NCBI GenBank assembly: GCA_019022495.1
Contig: JAFEKR010000019.1
Location: 620,001-684,000, forward strand
Length of the DNA: 64,000 nucleotides
Reading direction: 5' to 3'
Source: Epichloe hybrida
Lineage: Eukaryota; Ascomycota; Sordariomycetes; Hypocreales; Clavicipitaceae
In this document: positions 1 through 13,269 of the stretch, piece after piece
Layout: each line of letters starts with the position of its first letter
Numbering within the stretch: position 1 is the first letter of the stretch
Translations under genes and position numbers: made by a program
Notes under the pieces: generated by a model
Seen by the model: the letters and a program-made list of their open reading frames with translations, nothing else
Database searches by the model: none
What the model was told of the DNA's origin: nothing

Positions 1-960
1 AACTAGTAATAGGTTAGCTACTATATTCCTAGAGTATATTTTTAGGGATTATAATGCCCTAGAAGGTATTATAATAAACTATAGTTTAATATTTACTAGT
101 GGTTTTTAGATAACCTTTTACTACCTTATTATAACTAAGTAGTAACTAAGTATTACGTTTTACTTATAAATAAATAGTTAAATAAAATATCTAAACTAAG
201 TTTTAAAGTATTATTTAAGAGCTTTTACTTACTTTAATTAAACTAATTAGGCTAATAATTTATTAATAGTATAGTTTATATATAATATAAGTATTTACTT
301 AACTTATAGCTATACCTTAGCTAAGGCACTATAAGGCTATAACCCTAGGGAACTATAGTAAGTAGTTATAGATATTCCTATAGTAAATAACTAGGTAAAA
401 ACTTATACTACTACACTAAGAGATAAATATATAGTAATTAAGTAGCTTTTAAGTAACTTATAGGCCTAGTATATAAAATATTATAATAAGAAGTAAACCC
501 TAATAAAGTTTAAAGTAAGTAACTATATTTTATTATTTATAAAGAATATTAACTTATAGTAACTTAGTAGGAAGCTAAGTATAAAGTATTTAAGCCCTTA
601 TAAAATTAAAAAGGTAATTAGTACTTATAAATTAGTATATTAATTAAAGCTACTACCTAGAATATATTTATATAATATTTTTAATATTATAAATCTTAAA
701 CTATTTATAAGGGACTTATCTAGCGTAAAAAATATATTCTTACTATAAGAGAATATTATAAATAATAAATAGGAGTTTAAAGTTAAAAGAATTATATTAT
801 ATTACTATAATAGGAGATATTAAAAATACCTAGTTAAATAAAAAAGCTATAATACTTTAGAGAATTCTTAGGTAAAGAAAAGAGATTTTATTATAATAAA
901 TATTATTAAGAATTATAAGTAGTAATTAAGTAGCTAGTTTATAAATATAAAGGTATATTT
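1..960 (+). pseudogene. RIP-destroyed gypsy integrase C-terminus plus chromodomain
   Basis: Reading TAA/TAG as former Gln codons gives a continuous protein-like frame. It contains the end of an integrase core (a QFIYN-type segment, then ALQGYNP, about 260-350), the FKVSNYILL and YLGPYKI segments typical of the region after the integrase core (about 510-610), and a chromodomain-like YLVKQK...NTLENSQ block (about 815-870). In the living family this part of Pol integrates the cDNA, and the chromodomain guides it to heterochromatin. Stops occur every few codons, so nothing functional remains. The family is clear; the exact lineage is not. Confidence 0.65.
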
Positions 961-2861
961 AGTAAAGTTTAGATAGTAGTAGTAATATATAAAAAAAAAT
1001 CTAGATAATTTCTTAAACTTTAGATAACCTAACTTATAGCTACTTTACACTAATTACTTTATTAATATATTACTTACCTATTCCTTAGTAATCTTAGATA
1101 TAATAATAAGGGCAGAGGATTTATTCTTATTATTAGAGAAATCCCCCTCCTTATATATATATATATAAAGCTTACTAGGGAGGTCTAGTAGCCTAATATA
1201 AGTAAGAAGCGTAAATATATTAGTAGTAAGCTACTAGTAAGTTAGTAAAGCTATAAGCTAAAGCGTAAAAATATATATAAATAAAAGGTTTTATATAATA
1301 AAATATAAGCTATTAGAAATATTAATTTAGACTTCTAGATTAATAGTATTATTAAGTAGTAATATAGTAACTTATTTATTAGTATTAGCCTTATATATAA
1401 CTTCTACTATAAGTTATACCTATCTTACTTAATTATACTTATTAGTATTTTTAGTAATTAAAAGTATATTATAAAGTTTACGCTTTATATATATTAGATA
1501 CTAGTAGTATATTAGTAATAACTAAGTTATAGAAATAAGAGATATATATATTATTAAGGAAGTATAGATTATTTTTAGGATTACTATAAGTATTAATATA
1601 CTTAAAAAGCATATAGTATAACTAAGTAAACTAAGTAAAACACTAGTAGTATATTAGTATATATATTAGTAGTAAAAAAAGAAGGATAAACCCTAGTGTA
1701 ATCCTTATTATTATATATATAATAGGTATATTTTATTAAGTTATTTATATAAGTTAGGAATAGTATATAGTAAGATAGTAGTAAAGTTATACTTAGAGAA
1801 TTAGTATATTAGGTTAGGATAAGTCTACCCTTAATAATATATTATAGCTTTATACTATTACTATCTTTAGGTATAATAGCTTATATTATAACTTACTATA
1901 TATAATAAATATAAGGAATCTTTATTTTACTAGTATTACTAGCTATAAGTTAGTAAGGTTAGCACTAGGAGGTAAAGATATTATACTTATATTAAGATTT
2001 TTAAAGCTATATACTTCTTACTAGGAGACTTTAAAGAAGATATTAAGGAATTCTTCTTACTAAAAGAAGGTAGTAGTAATAAAGTAATAGCTTATATTAA
2101 AGATATTATTAACTACTAGTAAGTTAGTAGTAATATACTATAAGAAACTTATAAGTAAAAAATAAGTAACTAACCTATTAGTATTTAAGAGAATTTAAAT
2201 ATTTTAAATAAGGGTAAATATAAATAATAAAGTAATACTATAGGATATTAGTAATTACTATAAGAGAAGCTATAAAGCTACTAGCTTATAAGTAAGGGTA
2301 ACTTATAATACTAAGGGAGAATATAAAAGGAAAAAAGGTATATAAAAGTAAGGAAAAGTAAGCCTTTTTTATATTAGCCCTAGACCCCTAAGTAATTTAT
2401 ATACTATAGGTAGCTAATCTAGGAATTATAATATTTATAGTTATAGCTACCACTAGTAAATATACATACTAGCTATAAACTCCTAGTAAGATTATTATAA
2501 TATCCCTAATATTAAATAAGAAGTTATTTATTTTAAATAGTATATATTACCCTATTTATTTAATCTAATTATAAAATTCAATATAGGTAATTTACTTACA
2601 TAGTATAAATAACTTATTAGATAAAGGTATATATATTAGGGGTAATAAAGCAGTAAGTGTATAGCTATTTATAATTAGAAGGTTATAAGATAGATTACCT
2701 AGGACCCTATAATACTTATTTTATTACTTAAAGTAAACATAATACTACGTACCTATAGTATAGCTAGTAGTATAAATATTACTATAAGTTATACGTAATA
2801 TACTTACACTAGCTAAGTAGCTTTTTTTAATTAAGAATAATTATATATTAGAGGGGTAGTA
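961..2861. other. RIP-degraded 3' region of G0, unassigned
   Basis: About 1.9 kb of very AT-rich sequence between the chromodomain and the LTR. It has no open frame. With stops read as Gln, 2520-2720 gives an LLDKGIYIRGNK-like stretch that resembles the segment before integrase in copia polyproteins. This could be a buried copia fragment or an additional G0 region. I could not decide, and no TSD was found. Confidence 0.3.
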
Positions 2862-3128
2862 TATTAGGAGCATAGAGGCTAGAGAGCTAGGGATAGGATA
2901 GTTATATAATAAAGCCCTTAGATAAGCCTTAGGTTATATAAATAACTAAGTAGCTACTAGATAGCTATATATATATAGTAAGATATTTAGATAAGGATTG
3001 CCTATAAGAGATATAGGAGGTTAGAGTTTAAGACCTTTATGTACCTACCCCTAAGTAGTAGCTCTCTAGCTATAACTAAGAACCTTAGCCTTTACTCTGT
3101 TTATATCTCCCTAAACACAGTCGTAACA
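2862..3128 (+). repeat. 3' LTR of gypsy G0 (267 bp, LTR family X)
   Basis: This repeat is shared with 18349-18615 (same orientation) and 18681-18947 (inverted), and all three copies align over 267 bp. It ends in ...CGTAACA, the RIP-spared form of the TG...CA-type terminus. A purine tract precedes it. Differences from the other copies are almost all C/T and G/A. Confidence 0.8.
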
Positions 3129-4740
3129 ATTTATTAATCTTAGTAAGTATTAAGGTTAGAGAAATAATAATGTTTAGGAATTATTATAAAAAAACTTTAA
3201 AGGCTAGTTTAAAAATACCTTTAAAAGGGTAAATAAGGATATTATTAGAGAGCTATGTAATTCTTTATAAAATTATAGTATTCTTATTAAATAAGGCCTA
3301 GGATATTTAATCCTAGTATTACTTAAAGAAGTGCTTTATTAAACCTTAATACCCCTTTAGTTAAAAAAGAGATTATAATCTTCTAAGCTTATAAAGCCTT
3401 AATACTAATATCCCTAATTACTTACTTTAAAAATTTACTTCCCTTAATTCTAATAACCTTCTAAAACCTCTTAAAAACCCTTCTAATAATCCTAATTAAA
3501 TTAATTACTTTACCTTAAAGATTAATATTTATAATAGCTTATAAACTATTATTTATAATAAATTATACCTTTATAGTAATTCCTTTTTAATAATTAAATT
3601 ATAAAGAAAATCTTAAAACTTATAAAAATATATAAGAATAGTAATTACTATAGTAAGAAGCTGTATAATTTCCTAATATTAAAAATTACTTTCTTTAAAA
3701 ATAAGTATAATAAAATTAACCTCTCTTAAATATATTATTAAAAAGCCTTTCTTATTATATTTTTAAGTAATACTAAATAATATTACCTTAATTACCTCTT
3801 TAGAAATAACTATTTTTATAAAGAGATAATTACTTATATTTATTAACACTTTAAAATAAAAAGTAACTAATAATTCTATTACTATAAATAAAATAGTATA
3901 ATACTAAAGAATATAATTAATAAGAATCCTAATAAAAGTAAGCTTAATTACCTTAAGATTATACTATTAATCCTTAAGAAAATTTATAAAAAGCTATACC
4001 TTTTTAATATAGTAAATACTAAACTTTATAAGTAAATATTAAATATTATAGCTAGTATACCTAAATATTAAATAGTAAAGTATATATACTTCCTAGGCTT
4101 TAAAAGTCTTACTAAAAACCTTTATAAGGTAATTATTATTATAAAATTAAATAAAAAAATTACTTAACACTTTTAGTAATAAAAAAAACTTCTTAAAGGC
4201 TATATTTACTAATTATTAATATAAATAATAATCCTATAGTAAAGAAAGCTATTATAAAAAAAGCCTTAGGCCTAGCCTTAAGTATTACTTTATATATAGT
4301 AAAAGTAATTATTAGTTTTTTAATTACTTTACTAAAGAATATTAAAAAGAGAAAAACTACTAATAAGCTAGTAAAATATATTATATAGCCCTTTTAAAGA
4401 AAAGATTCTAGATATTCCTTACTTTCCATAAAGGGTATAATAATAATAAACCTAATAAGGACTTTAGTTAAAATTAGAAATTATATTTTATAGCTTATAA
4501 AAAGGCTAAAAATAATAATAATAAGGTAAAGAAGCTATTATTAATAGTATACTTAAGTATTATAAAATTCTTTTACTTAGAACTATAAACTAATTACAAT
4601 ATTACTAATACTAATATTCTTATAACCTTAAATAATTAGGCCTTTTAATATATATTTCTTAAGAACTTTATAAGCTATAAGAATATAATAAAAGCTTTAC
4701 TTACTATATCTTTAAAGAATACTATTCTAAAGAGGTCTTA
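3129..4740 (+). pseudogene. Copia E 5' coding region (gag and start of pol), degraded
   Basis: 3129-3590 is homologous to 15581-16045, the post-leader start of copia copy 2. No zinc knuckle or other diagnostic motif could be read, and stop codons occur every few triplets in all frames. Assignment as gag rests on position between the LTR/leader and pol, not on motifs. E2 lacks this portion because it is truncated at 61897. Confidence 0.45.
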
Positions 4741-7700
4741 AAAGGTATTATACCTAATACTAGTGCCTTAGGAAAATTAACTATAAAGAAAGTATAAGTA
4801 AAAGCTTTATTAAGATTAATACCCTTTTTAAAAGTAATTCCTTATAAGCCTAAGATTATTACTTTTAGTACTAGTTTAGTAGTTATAAAAGAAATTATTA
4901 ATATACTTATAAAGCTTAGAAAGCTTAAATTTTATATTCTTAATATAGTTACCCCCTTTCTTTTTTTAATTACTAATATAAATAATATATAAATTAAGAT
5001 TAATAACCTTATAAATATACTTATTTAAAGTAATAAGTCTATACCTATAGTATAATATTAAGGTTACCTTTCAGCCCCTAAATTTATGGCTTAAAGCTTG
5101 TTCCTTTATTTATATTTTACCTAATACTACAGTGATTATTAAATTTAGTTATTAATTATTATACTAGCTAGGTATTGCTAGTAAATTTTTTTGTTCCTTG
5201 AAAATTAGATACATTAGCCACAGCTAATGACCCCAAAAAAAATTAAAAATCAATATTAAGGTTACCCTTAGTTATTACTAAAGGTAAAAGAAATAATTAT
5301 TTTTTATTTTTTAAAAAAATATTTATTAATTATATTATTAGCTTAGTTACCTTTCTATTTAATAACTTATGAAGATTCTTTAATAAGCTAGTTATAAAGT
5401 TAAATATTAAGTAATTAAGAAATTAACTAAACTTTACTACTATTACTAAATATATAGTAAGGCCTTAGGTTAATTTAAATTTATAGTTAAAGATAACTAT
5501 AAATTTAACTATAAGATTATTATTAATATTATATAAATTAATAATTAACTAGTGCTTTATATTATTAATTTAGTAACCTTATTTTAAGTAGCTTAATTCC
5601 TTAATTTAAGGAAGTAAAAGGCTTAAGATATCTAGAATACTATCTAAGAGTACTAGATTAATATATATCTTAGACCTGTAGAATAAATTATTTATAATAT
5701 TAGTAATAACTTTACTTTTACTAAATTTAAGTATTATACTTATTTAATATTAATTAAGACTAATAAGAAGCTAATTAAAGCCTATAATAGTATTAGGAAG
5801 GTTAAAAGATATTATAAACCTTTATACTAGGCTTATAATATCATTATAGACTTAATTAGTATAAAACTTATACTAAAATAATATCTTTAAATAGCTATTA
5901 AAGCTATTAATAATTCTATAAGCCTTAATAGTATTATTTTAATTTTACTAGTCTTTAAAGCTTACTTTTAAGTAATGAATAAGTTACTACTAAGTATCTT
6001 TATTATTTAATATACTAAAGTAATTTAAAAAGCTACTAATAAAGTTTACTATTACCTAGCTTTATAGTAGGTTTATAATACCCTTAAAGCCTAGAATAGC
6101 CTTAATATAGTGCTTATATATTAAGTAACTTTATAAGCTAATATATATATATATATAAAGAAAGGTAACTAGTATAGCCTTTATAAGCTAATTATTACTA
6201 ATAAAGAGACTTATATAGTTAATATACTTTATAGCTTAGTAAAGTTTTGCTTTATAGTAGTAAAGCCTTACTATAAAGACTTATATATTATAAAGAGGCT
6301 AAAGTAATAAAAGATAAAGCCTTATAATATAAAGAAAGATATAATAGTATTACTAATTATTATTACTAAGAGAGACTTCTTAGTAACAGAAAAAGAAAAG
6401 CTATAAGTACTAGCTAAGAGAAGGTAAGGAAAACTAAGAAAAGCCCTTATAGTTTAATTTATAAGTATAAAAAAGCCTTTAAAAAAGCCTAAAGGTTTAC
6501 TACCTTACCTTAAGGTAGTAAAAGTAAGAAGAGGTAAAATATATAATTTTAAGAAAAATATTAGCTTAATTAAACTTTATATACTTATTAATAAAGACTA
6601 AGATAAGGCCTTTATTTAAGAGGCTATAGCTAAAGAAATACTAAGTATAGTATTTCTTATAGTAAAAGAGAAAGCTAATTAAAACCTTACTTTTTAACAT
6701 TACTAAGAAAGAAAGATTATAACCCTAGAAAAACCCTTTAAGTAATTTAATTAAGCTAAGATTAATACCTTATAAGCTTATAATATCTTTAAATTTATTA
6801 AATATAACCTAGTAAAGTATAAAGGCTATAAAATCTTTAATTCTTATATAGTTAGAGAGATTAAAGGCAAGGGAATAGACTTACTATATAAGAAATCTTA
6901 CCTTATTATATAAGGTTATAATAATAAGGGGAAGGAACTTATCTTAATATAATTACTAATAATATAATAAGTAAGCAAATAATTTATTATAGCTATTACT
7001 CTATTATTAAGAAAAAGAGGTATTTACCTTTAGATTTATAATATTATATAAGCTTATACTTAATTATATATAATGCTAATAAGGCTAATTATTATAAAAT
7101 TACTAAAGTAAATTATATACCTCTTTTTAGAAAAAACTATAATTAAATTAATTAAGCCTCTTTATAGGATTATAAAGGCTAGAACTTACTAGTAAGTAAT
7201 ATACTTCTATTACTATAAGGATAACCTTAATATAATAACCTTAACCTATAATATTTACTTATTAATTATAGCTTAAAATAATAAGAATCTCTTTAGTATT
7301 ATTAGAATATAAACTAATAATATATTAGGCCTAAGTAATAATAACTTCTTTTAAAAAGAAAAGAAAAAACTTTAGAAAGCTAAATTTATAGCTAAAGAAA
7401 AATAATAATTAACTACTAGGAATTCCCTTATCTTTAATAGCTATATCTTAAATTAAAATACTAATAATTTATTAATCTTAACTTAGAAAGGCTAAAGTTA
7501 AAAGATTAAGGAAGTTAATTCTTAATTTTTAATAGTAAAGTAAGATTATATAAAATAATAAGCCTAAGGAAGCTATATTATAACTATATACTAACTAGAA
7601 GCTTTTTATAATTTATTAATTATAGCTTAACACTAAGAACCCTTTGCTAATAATATTATATACCTTAATAAATACCTTAAATAATAAATTAAGAATTAGT

Positions 7701-8051
7701 AGTAAGGACTATAATATATCCCTTTAACCCTTAAGAAAGTAAAGCTTTTTATATTTATAAATAAATTACCTACTAATAATAAGGATTTAAGCTTATAAAT
7801 TAAATATATTATTATAATTAGTAATAAGATTATGTAAGATAATAACACCTTTATTATAAAAGGTACTATTATTATATATAGCTTAATAAAAAGTAAGCAA
7901 GTTATATATAGTGTGCTTACCTCTAAATTATATAGTATAGTTTAAGGTATAAATATTACTTACGTAATTTCCATGACTTTTTATTAGATTATAGACTAAT
8001 TAAAGATACCTTAAATTCCTATAATCCTTTATACTAACTCCTTTTTATTAT
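4741..8051 (+). pseudogene. Copia E pol remnant (reverse transcriptase and RNase H)
   Basis: With TAA/TAG read as Gln/Trp the frame shows copia Pol landmarks: an FNSYIVREIKGKG block and IIQGYNNKGK (about 6836-6920), the RT catalytic segment IRIQTNNILGLS (about 7300-7340, originally QTDD-like with Asp to Asn through GAT to AAT), a KGQ...KIKEVN connection (about 7480-7520) and RNase H starting LFIFINKL...NNKDLS (about 7740-7795, catalytic Asp changed to Asn). RNase H breaks at YTNSF (about 8030), where LINE1 is inserted, and continues at 14624. The minus-strand copy at 59534-61897 covers most of this region. It is non-functional, and the family call is firm. Confidence 0.75.
5072..5251 (+). mobile_element. 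Short retroposon S1, 5'-truncated (about 180 bp)
   Basis: This is the 3' part of the short retroposon family, ending in CCCCAAAAAAAATTAAAAATC. It is flanked by the direct repeat AATATTAAGGTTACC(C/T)TT (5054-5070 and 5252-5268). The inverted copia copy E2 has the same site empty at about 61560-61610, which proves insertion. A constant A-rich 3' end, variable 5' truncation and long TSDs indicate target-primed reverse transcription. Confidence 0.85.
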
Positions 8052-8999
8052 ATATATATATTATTTACGCTAGTTAGCTCTATAGTTAGCTATTACTAGT
8101 ACTCCTACTACTAAGTTAAAAGGGAAAACCCTATGCTAGGAAGAAAAACCCCCTTGCATCTGTGTATAGGCTGGCGCTAGCCTTGTAATAGGTCTGCGCT
8201 GCTTAGTGTGTTTCCTATTATGGGTGTTTGTTGCTAGCTTATACTAGCCTTATCCTATTAAAAAGAAAAAGGAAAGGAAAGATATATGAAATAAGAGTTT
8301 GTAGGCCCCTTCTAGTCCTACTCTGGTGCGATAATATGCCTGTCCTAAGTCTCTTTGCTTTAGGCTAGGGTAGAGTGAATCTAGGTTTGTAGTATTAATT
8401 TACTTCTTATTTACTCTTATACTTACTCTCCTGTAGCCTTACTTTTTAGCTATCTCTAGCCTATTCCTACCTTGTATGTCTAGTAAAGTCTAAGCACCTA
8501 GTTTTATTTAATTAGTACTAGGGGAGGGTAGTTATAGCCCTAGACTAGGGCGGTCCTAGGTTAAGATTGCTTATGTGTTATTAGATTTGTTAATTATGTT
8601 ATGCTTTGTTTTTAAGTAAGTTATTTAAATTATCCCCCCCCCCCTCTCTATAGGTATAAAAAAGAGCTCTCCCCCCCTAGGGTCCTAGTCTCTTTCTTCT
8701 CTTTATATTAAACTTCCTATAGGTTTTTCTTTTCTTTCTAGCTATTTAAGGCTATCCTAGGCTAGGGTTAGGTTATTTACTAATGTTTATTGTAGATTTA
8801 GACTAAATCTGGCATAATAGCGCTAGAAGCTATAAGTACTTTAGTGTTGCTACTTGTCTAGCTCTAATTTACCTAGGAATCTTATAAGTATAAGGACTTC
8901 CTAAGGAAGTCTATAACTAAAAAGCAATATATGCAGGTTATAGAGAAAGGTCTGTCTATGAGTTATATTCGCTTCTGCTCTAGGCCTAGTCCGCTGCTA

Positions 9000-11900
9000 A
9001 TTCGCTTTAGCTTAGTAAACTAAGAGAAGTTTAATATGTTTCCTACGAATCTTATTTGGTTTAGGACCTTAGGCACTAGTGCTATCTTGTTGTTAGTAGG
9101 TTAGTCTTACTCTGGCTTAGTAATGGGGCTAACTCACTAGATAGGGGCGGCTACTAACGTGTGTTTTAACTATTAGGTTTAGAACTATTAATACTATTAG
9201 GTAATAATTAATAATTACCCCTGCTCTGGCTTGGTTCTGTGTCTAATCTGCTATTTTAGCTAAACTTATCTAGTAATTAAAATGAGCATTGGTAGTTAGT
9301 TAAGACCTAGGCTTCTATAGCTAATAGGGGTATGGTAAGTCTATTCTAGCTTGGTAGCGGGTTTGTTCTAGCTTTAATATCTTCCTTAATAGGCCCTAGA
9401 AGGCTTCTAGGACTAGGTTAAGAAGCTTTGCGCTAGTAATTAGGTAAAGAAGAAATAAAGTGCCTTAGTAGTGGGCCTAGACTAGGCTAGTTCCTCTAAG
9501 GAATAGTATACTAAGCTTATCTTTTAGCTTATGTGCCTTAACGCGCGCGTAGTGGAGATAAACTATCTCTTACTTGCTATTATCCCTGCGAAAAATTATA
9601 ACTAGGTGGCTACGGATGTAATTCCTATCCTAGAGGAGGAATAAGGTAGTAGCTTAAATTTAGCTTAGAGTAAGGGTGGTAGCAGGCTAGTGGGACTTAT
9701 AATACCTAGAGTTTATAGTTAAAATTAATCTAATAATAGTTCTAGACCTGAATATTCTTTGTTATGATTATAAATTATAAAATTAGTCCCTCCCCTAGCC
9801 TACCTCTATGCCTACACTATCTATTCTGTCCCTTATGCTAGATTTGTAATTAAAAGGTTTTCTGTCTATTAACGGATTTAGCCCGGGTCTGGCAGTATTC
9901 CGAGCTGTCTTATAGCTAGCTCCTGTGCTAATAAGTAATATTAGAGTTGTCTTATGCTAAGGAACTATTTAGCTAAATATTTTGCTTTTTGAGGTTTGTT
10001 TAGGGCTAGCCTTACCTTCCGTGCGTTAGCGGGCTATTGCTACCGAGGTTGCCTATGGTTATATTTACTATAATTAACTAGTACGTGGTATTGGTTTTCT
10101 ATAGCTTAACCATAGCTATATAGGGGCGAAACCACCCTAGGAACCTTTCTTTAGAATAGGAACTTATTTAGGCCTATCTTTCCTATGTGTAGTTAGATGA
10201 TTATTGAAGAGATATGCTTGTCTATATTAGTGTGGAATTCCTAGATTTCCTTTAGGTTATAGGAGGGTAGGTAGTCTTTAGTTAGTTCTCTAATGTGTTT
10301 ACTCTAGGCTAGCCTCTCTTTATTATGCTAGTCCTTCTATTATTCCTTCTATTTCTTATCTAGGTCCGTGTCTAGTTTATTATTAATAGGTAAGGGTCTT
10401 TTTCTGCAGCGTAGTACTGTTATAACTAAGTTAGCTATAGCTTGGATTATCCTTGCTATCCTACTATTAATAATTCTATCTTTAAACCTTTGCTTTATCT
10501 TATTTAGGTAGAGGTTAAGGGGGGGGACATAGGTCTTAACTTCTAGTTATGCGATAGGTGTGGCCTTAAACGCCCCTATAATAATCTAGAGGTAGGCTAA
10601 TTAATTTACTATAAAGCTTTTTACCACTCCTCTTAGCTATCCCTCCTTCTTAGTAGGGGTGTGGTAAGCGCTTGCTTTATAGGTAAGGATAGGTTAGACT
10701 ACCTGTATATATAGGAGTCTAGTATCTCTAAAGCTATATCCCTAGGCTAATGCTACTAGCTTAGAGAGTGTAAGCTGCTACTAGGCTAACTTACCCTTAA
10801 GGATATTTCTATGGGCGCTCTAGTTAAGTTTCCTATTAACCTACACTCCTAGGAATCTATATAATTCTATAGGTGCTATCTCCTTTGCTCTAAGTTAGAC
10901 TCTAGCCTAGGGAGGTTTATAGGACTTGCTAAAGTATATAAGTTTGGTTTTAGCTAGGTTAAACTTAACTCCTACTTACTTTGCCTATTCCTTATAAGTC
11001 TTTTATATAGCTTTAAGTCTTCTCTGGGTCTATGCTATATTCTTACTAAAGGCTACTATATTTATATTATTTACAAATCCTATAGCTACTATACCTAGGA
11101 TAGCTTAGAGGTGAATGTAAAGCTTTACTAAGTAGAGTAGGAAGAGGATTAGGAAGAGGGGTAATCCTTATAGGGTACTAGCCTTAATTATAAATAGTTT
11201 AGAGAGTTCTTTATTAAAGCTAAGCTAGCTTATTCTATCTATAAGGAAGCTTTATATTACTATTATTAGCTATTATAGGACTCCTATCTTTATAAGTAAG
11301 TGTATTAGGTATAGGTGGCTAACTTTATTAAACACTAAAGATATATCTATTTACGCTAGTAAGGCAATACTGCCCCTTCCCTAAGCCTCCCTAATGTATT
11401 TAATAAGAACTCTTATTATAGTTTTTATTAATTTGTTTATCCTGTTACCTATCTAGAGTTTGGGGAGTAGTCCCTTTACCTTAGTAAAGGCTATAAGTTA
11501 CTTTGCTATTACTACTTCTATAATCTTTCCTACTATATTAAGTAATAAGATTAGTCTTTATGCATTAGCTTTTCTTATTTCCTTAGTAGTTTTACTAGGT
11601 TTTCTAATTACTACTACTCTTATGGTTTAGAAGCAGGCTAGGAAGTATCCTATTCTAGGACTATATTTAGGAGCCTAGCTATAGTATCTTTAGCTAGGTT
11701 GTTACAGGCTTTAATAAGGCTTACTAGGAGTTTGTTATCTCCTAGCGCCTTCTAGCTAGCTATGTTTGCTAGGATATTATTAATCTTCTCTTACTTAAAT
11801 TATTCTTTGTTTAGTAGCGGTGTGTTTTCTAGCTCTAGGAAGGAGAGGTCTAGTATATATAAGAGGTCCGCTATTAGCTTAGGGAAGAATCTTTATGCTA

Positions 11901-13100
11901 GTATACTAGCCTTATTATTATATATGGTGGCTAGGTTAGGGTTGTTTTTGCTTCTTTTTAGCTTAGGGAGTCTAGGGAGCTCTAGGGGGGCCTAGCTTTG
12001 AAGTTAGGCCTACCTCTTAAGCCTCTAGACCCCTCTGTCTTTTTCCTATGTGTTAGCCTTTTGTAATGCGTCCCTCTATGCGTTTCTTTTCTTTTCCCTT
12101 ATAATATGTTCTTAGTTCTTATCTGCCTTAGTATAGGCTTACTAGTTTGCGTTAGTTCTCTAGCGTCTTTATTGTCTCTTAGCTTACCTTGCTTTGCTAA
12201 CTAACTCTTAGGCTTTCCTTAACTACTATACCTCTAGGCTAGGGAGTCCCTAGGCCTTCTTTAGGACTGCCTTATCTGTGATCTGTTGTAGGCTTGTGAT
12301 AAGCTATGTTATGTAGTTATTTATTCCCTTTTTATTATAAGGGTCTGGCGTGTTTTTAGGCTAGAGTTTAATCGTGGCCTCTGCCTTTGCGTGTGATTAG
12401 TTTATAGCTCCCTATATATGTCTAAGGACCTAAGGGATAGCTTCCTGCTGTTTGTTAAAGATGCTAATTAGTTGTGGGATATGGTTGGATCTAGGGATGT
12501 CTTCGGTGCCTTTGTAGTGGACTCTGATGTTTAGCGTGGCCTATGCTAGATTAATAGTGCTATCTTTATTGTCTTTATATTGTCTTATAGGTTTGCCTTA
12601 GGGTGTAATAAGTCTGAGCCTCTACTAGTCCGTGAACTCTAGTAGTTTATTTGCTCTATTGGTTTTCCTATCTAGCTTATCCTAGAGAGGGTGCTTTTAG
12701 TTAAAGTTACCTACAAATACGCTTTAGTTACGGGGCTCTTCTAGGTTAATTATATAAATAAGGGTGTTCTAGTTATTGCTATATCCCTCTAAGTAGAGGG
12801 AGTAGATATTAACTTCTTATAGCTTTACTAGTAACTAGTTAGTCTCTCCCTAGGCTAACCACGACCCTGCTCTGTGTTTCTTATTTATATATACTGCGTT
12901 ATGTTTATTATAATGCGTGAGTTGGAACTAGGCGAGGCCTAGTGCTAGGGGCTATGGGTTTCTTGTGTGTTCCTATTCTTAGATTATGATTACGTCTATG
13001 TTAGTCTGGTAATGGAGCGCTATATGTACTAGTTTGTTTTTCTTGTTTATGTTCTAGAAAAGGACTTGTAATATTATTATATTAATTAGGGGGGCTATTA
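9000..13100 (-). pseudogene. LINE1 ORF2, APE endonuclease and reverse transcriptase
   Basis: Read right to left, the endonuclease occupies about 13090-12590 with a VGNFNQKHPL motif (family VGDFNxHHPxW) and LRLITPQGKP. The reverse transcriptase follows at about 11700-10900, with LLLNIVGKIIE, a SIALLAQIDIS core, LQGLPLFLILF (family PQGSPLSPILF) and VAIGFVNNINI, where the FADD/FVDD-type catalytic pair has become NN through RIP. The protein nicks DNA and primes reverse transcription in living copies. About 9000-10100 should hold the C-terminal part; I could not resolve an RNase H domain there. Stops throughout. Confidence 0.7.
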
Positions 13101-13269
13101 GTTACTGCTGTCTTATGCTAGCTTTATTCTGGCTCTGAGTTGCTCTGCGTATTATCTAATGCTTCCTAATCTTAGTTATTTGGCGCTTTATTCTGTATTT
13201 ATAGGGCGTTCTCTCTTTTTACTTACTATAATAATAGGTTTTGCTGCTATACTAGGTCTCTTGCGAGGT

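Larger units (their letters stand above)
1..3128 (+). mobile_element. Ty3/gypsy retrotransposon G0, 3' part only (left end outside window)
   Basis: The segment carries a degraded integrase C-terminus and chromodomain (about 1-960), a long unassigned stretch, a purine-rich tract (GAGGGGTAGTA, about 2851-2861) and then a 267-bp LTR. The order integrase, polypurine tract, LTR fits the 3' end of a plus-strand gypsy element. The right flank (3129 on) is copia gag sequence also present at 15581, so G0 appears inserted into copia E. The 5' half and the left target-site copy lie outside the window, so the TSD (right side would be ATTTA) cannot be checked. Confidence 0.7.

Noticed and set aside
11762..11995. 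77-codon open frame on the plus strand
   Set aside because: It lies antisense to the LINE1 reverse transcriptase, close to its N-terminal part (ORF2 reads on the minus strand) and has no features of its own; chance opening in a less mutated stretch.
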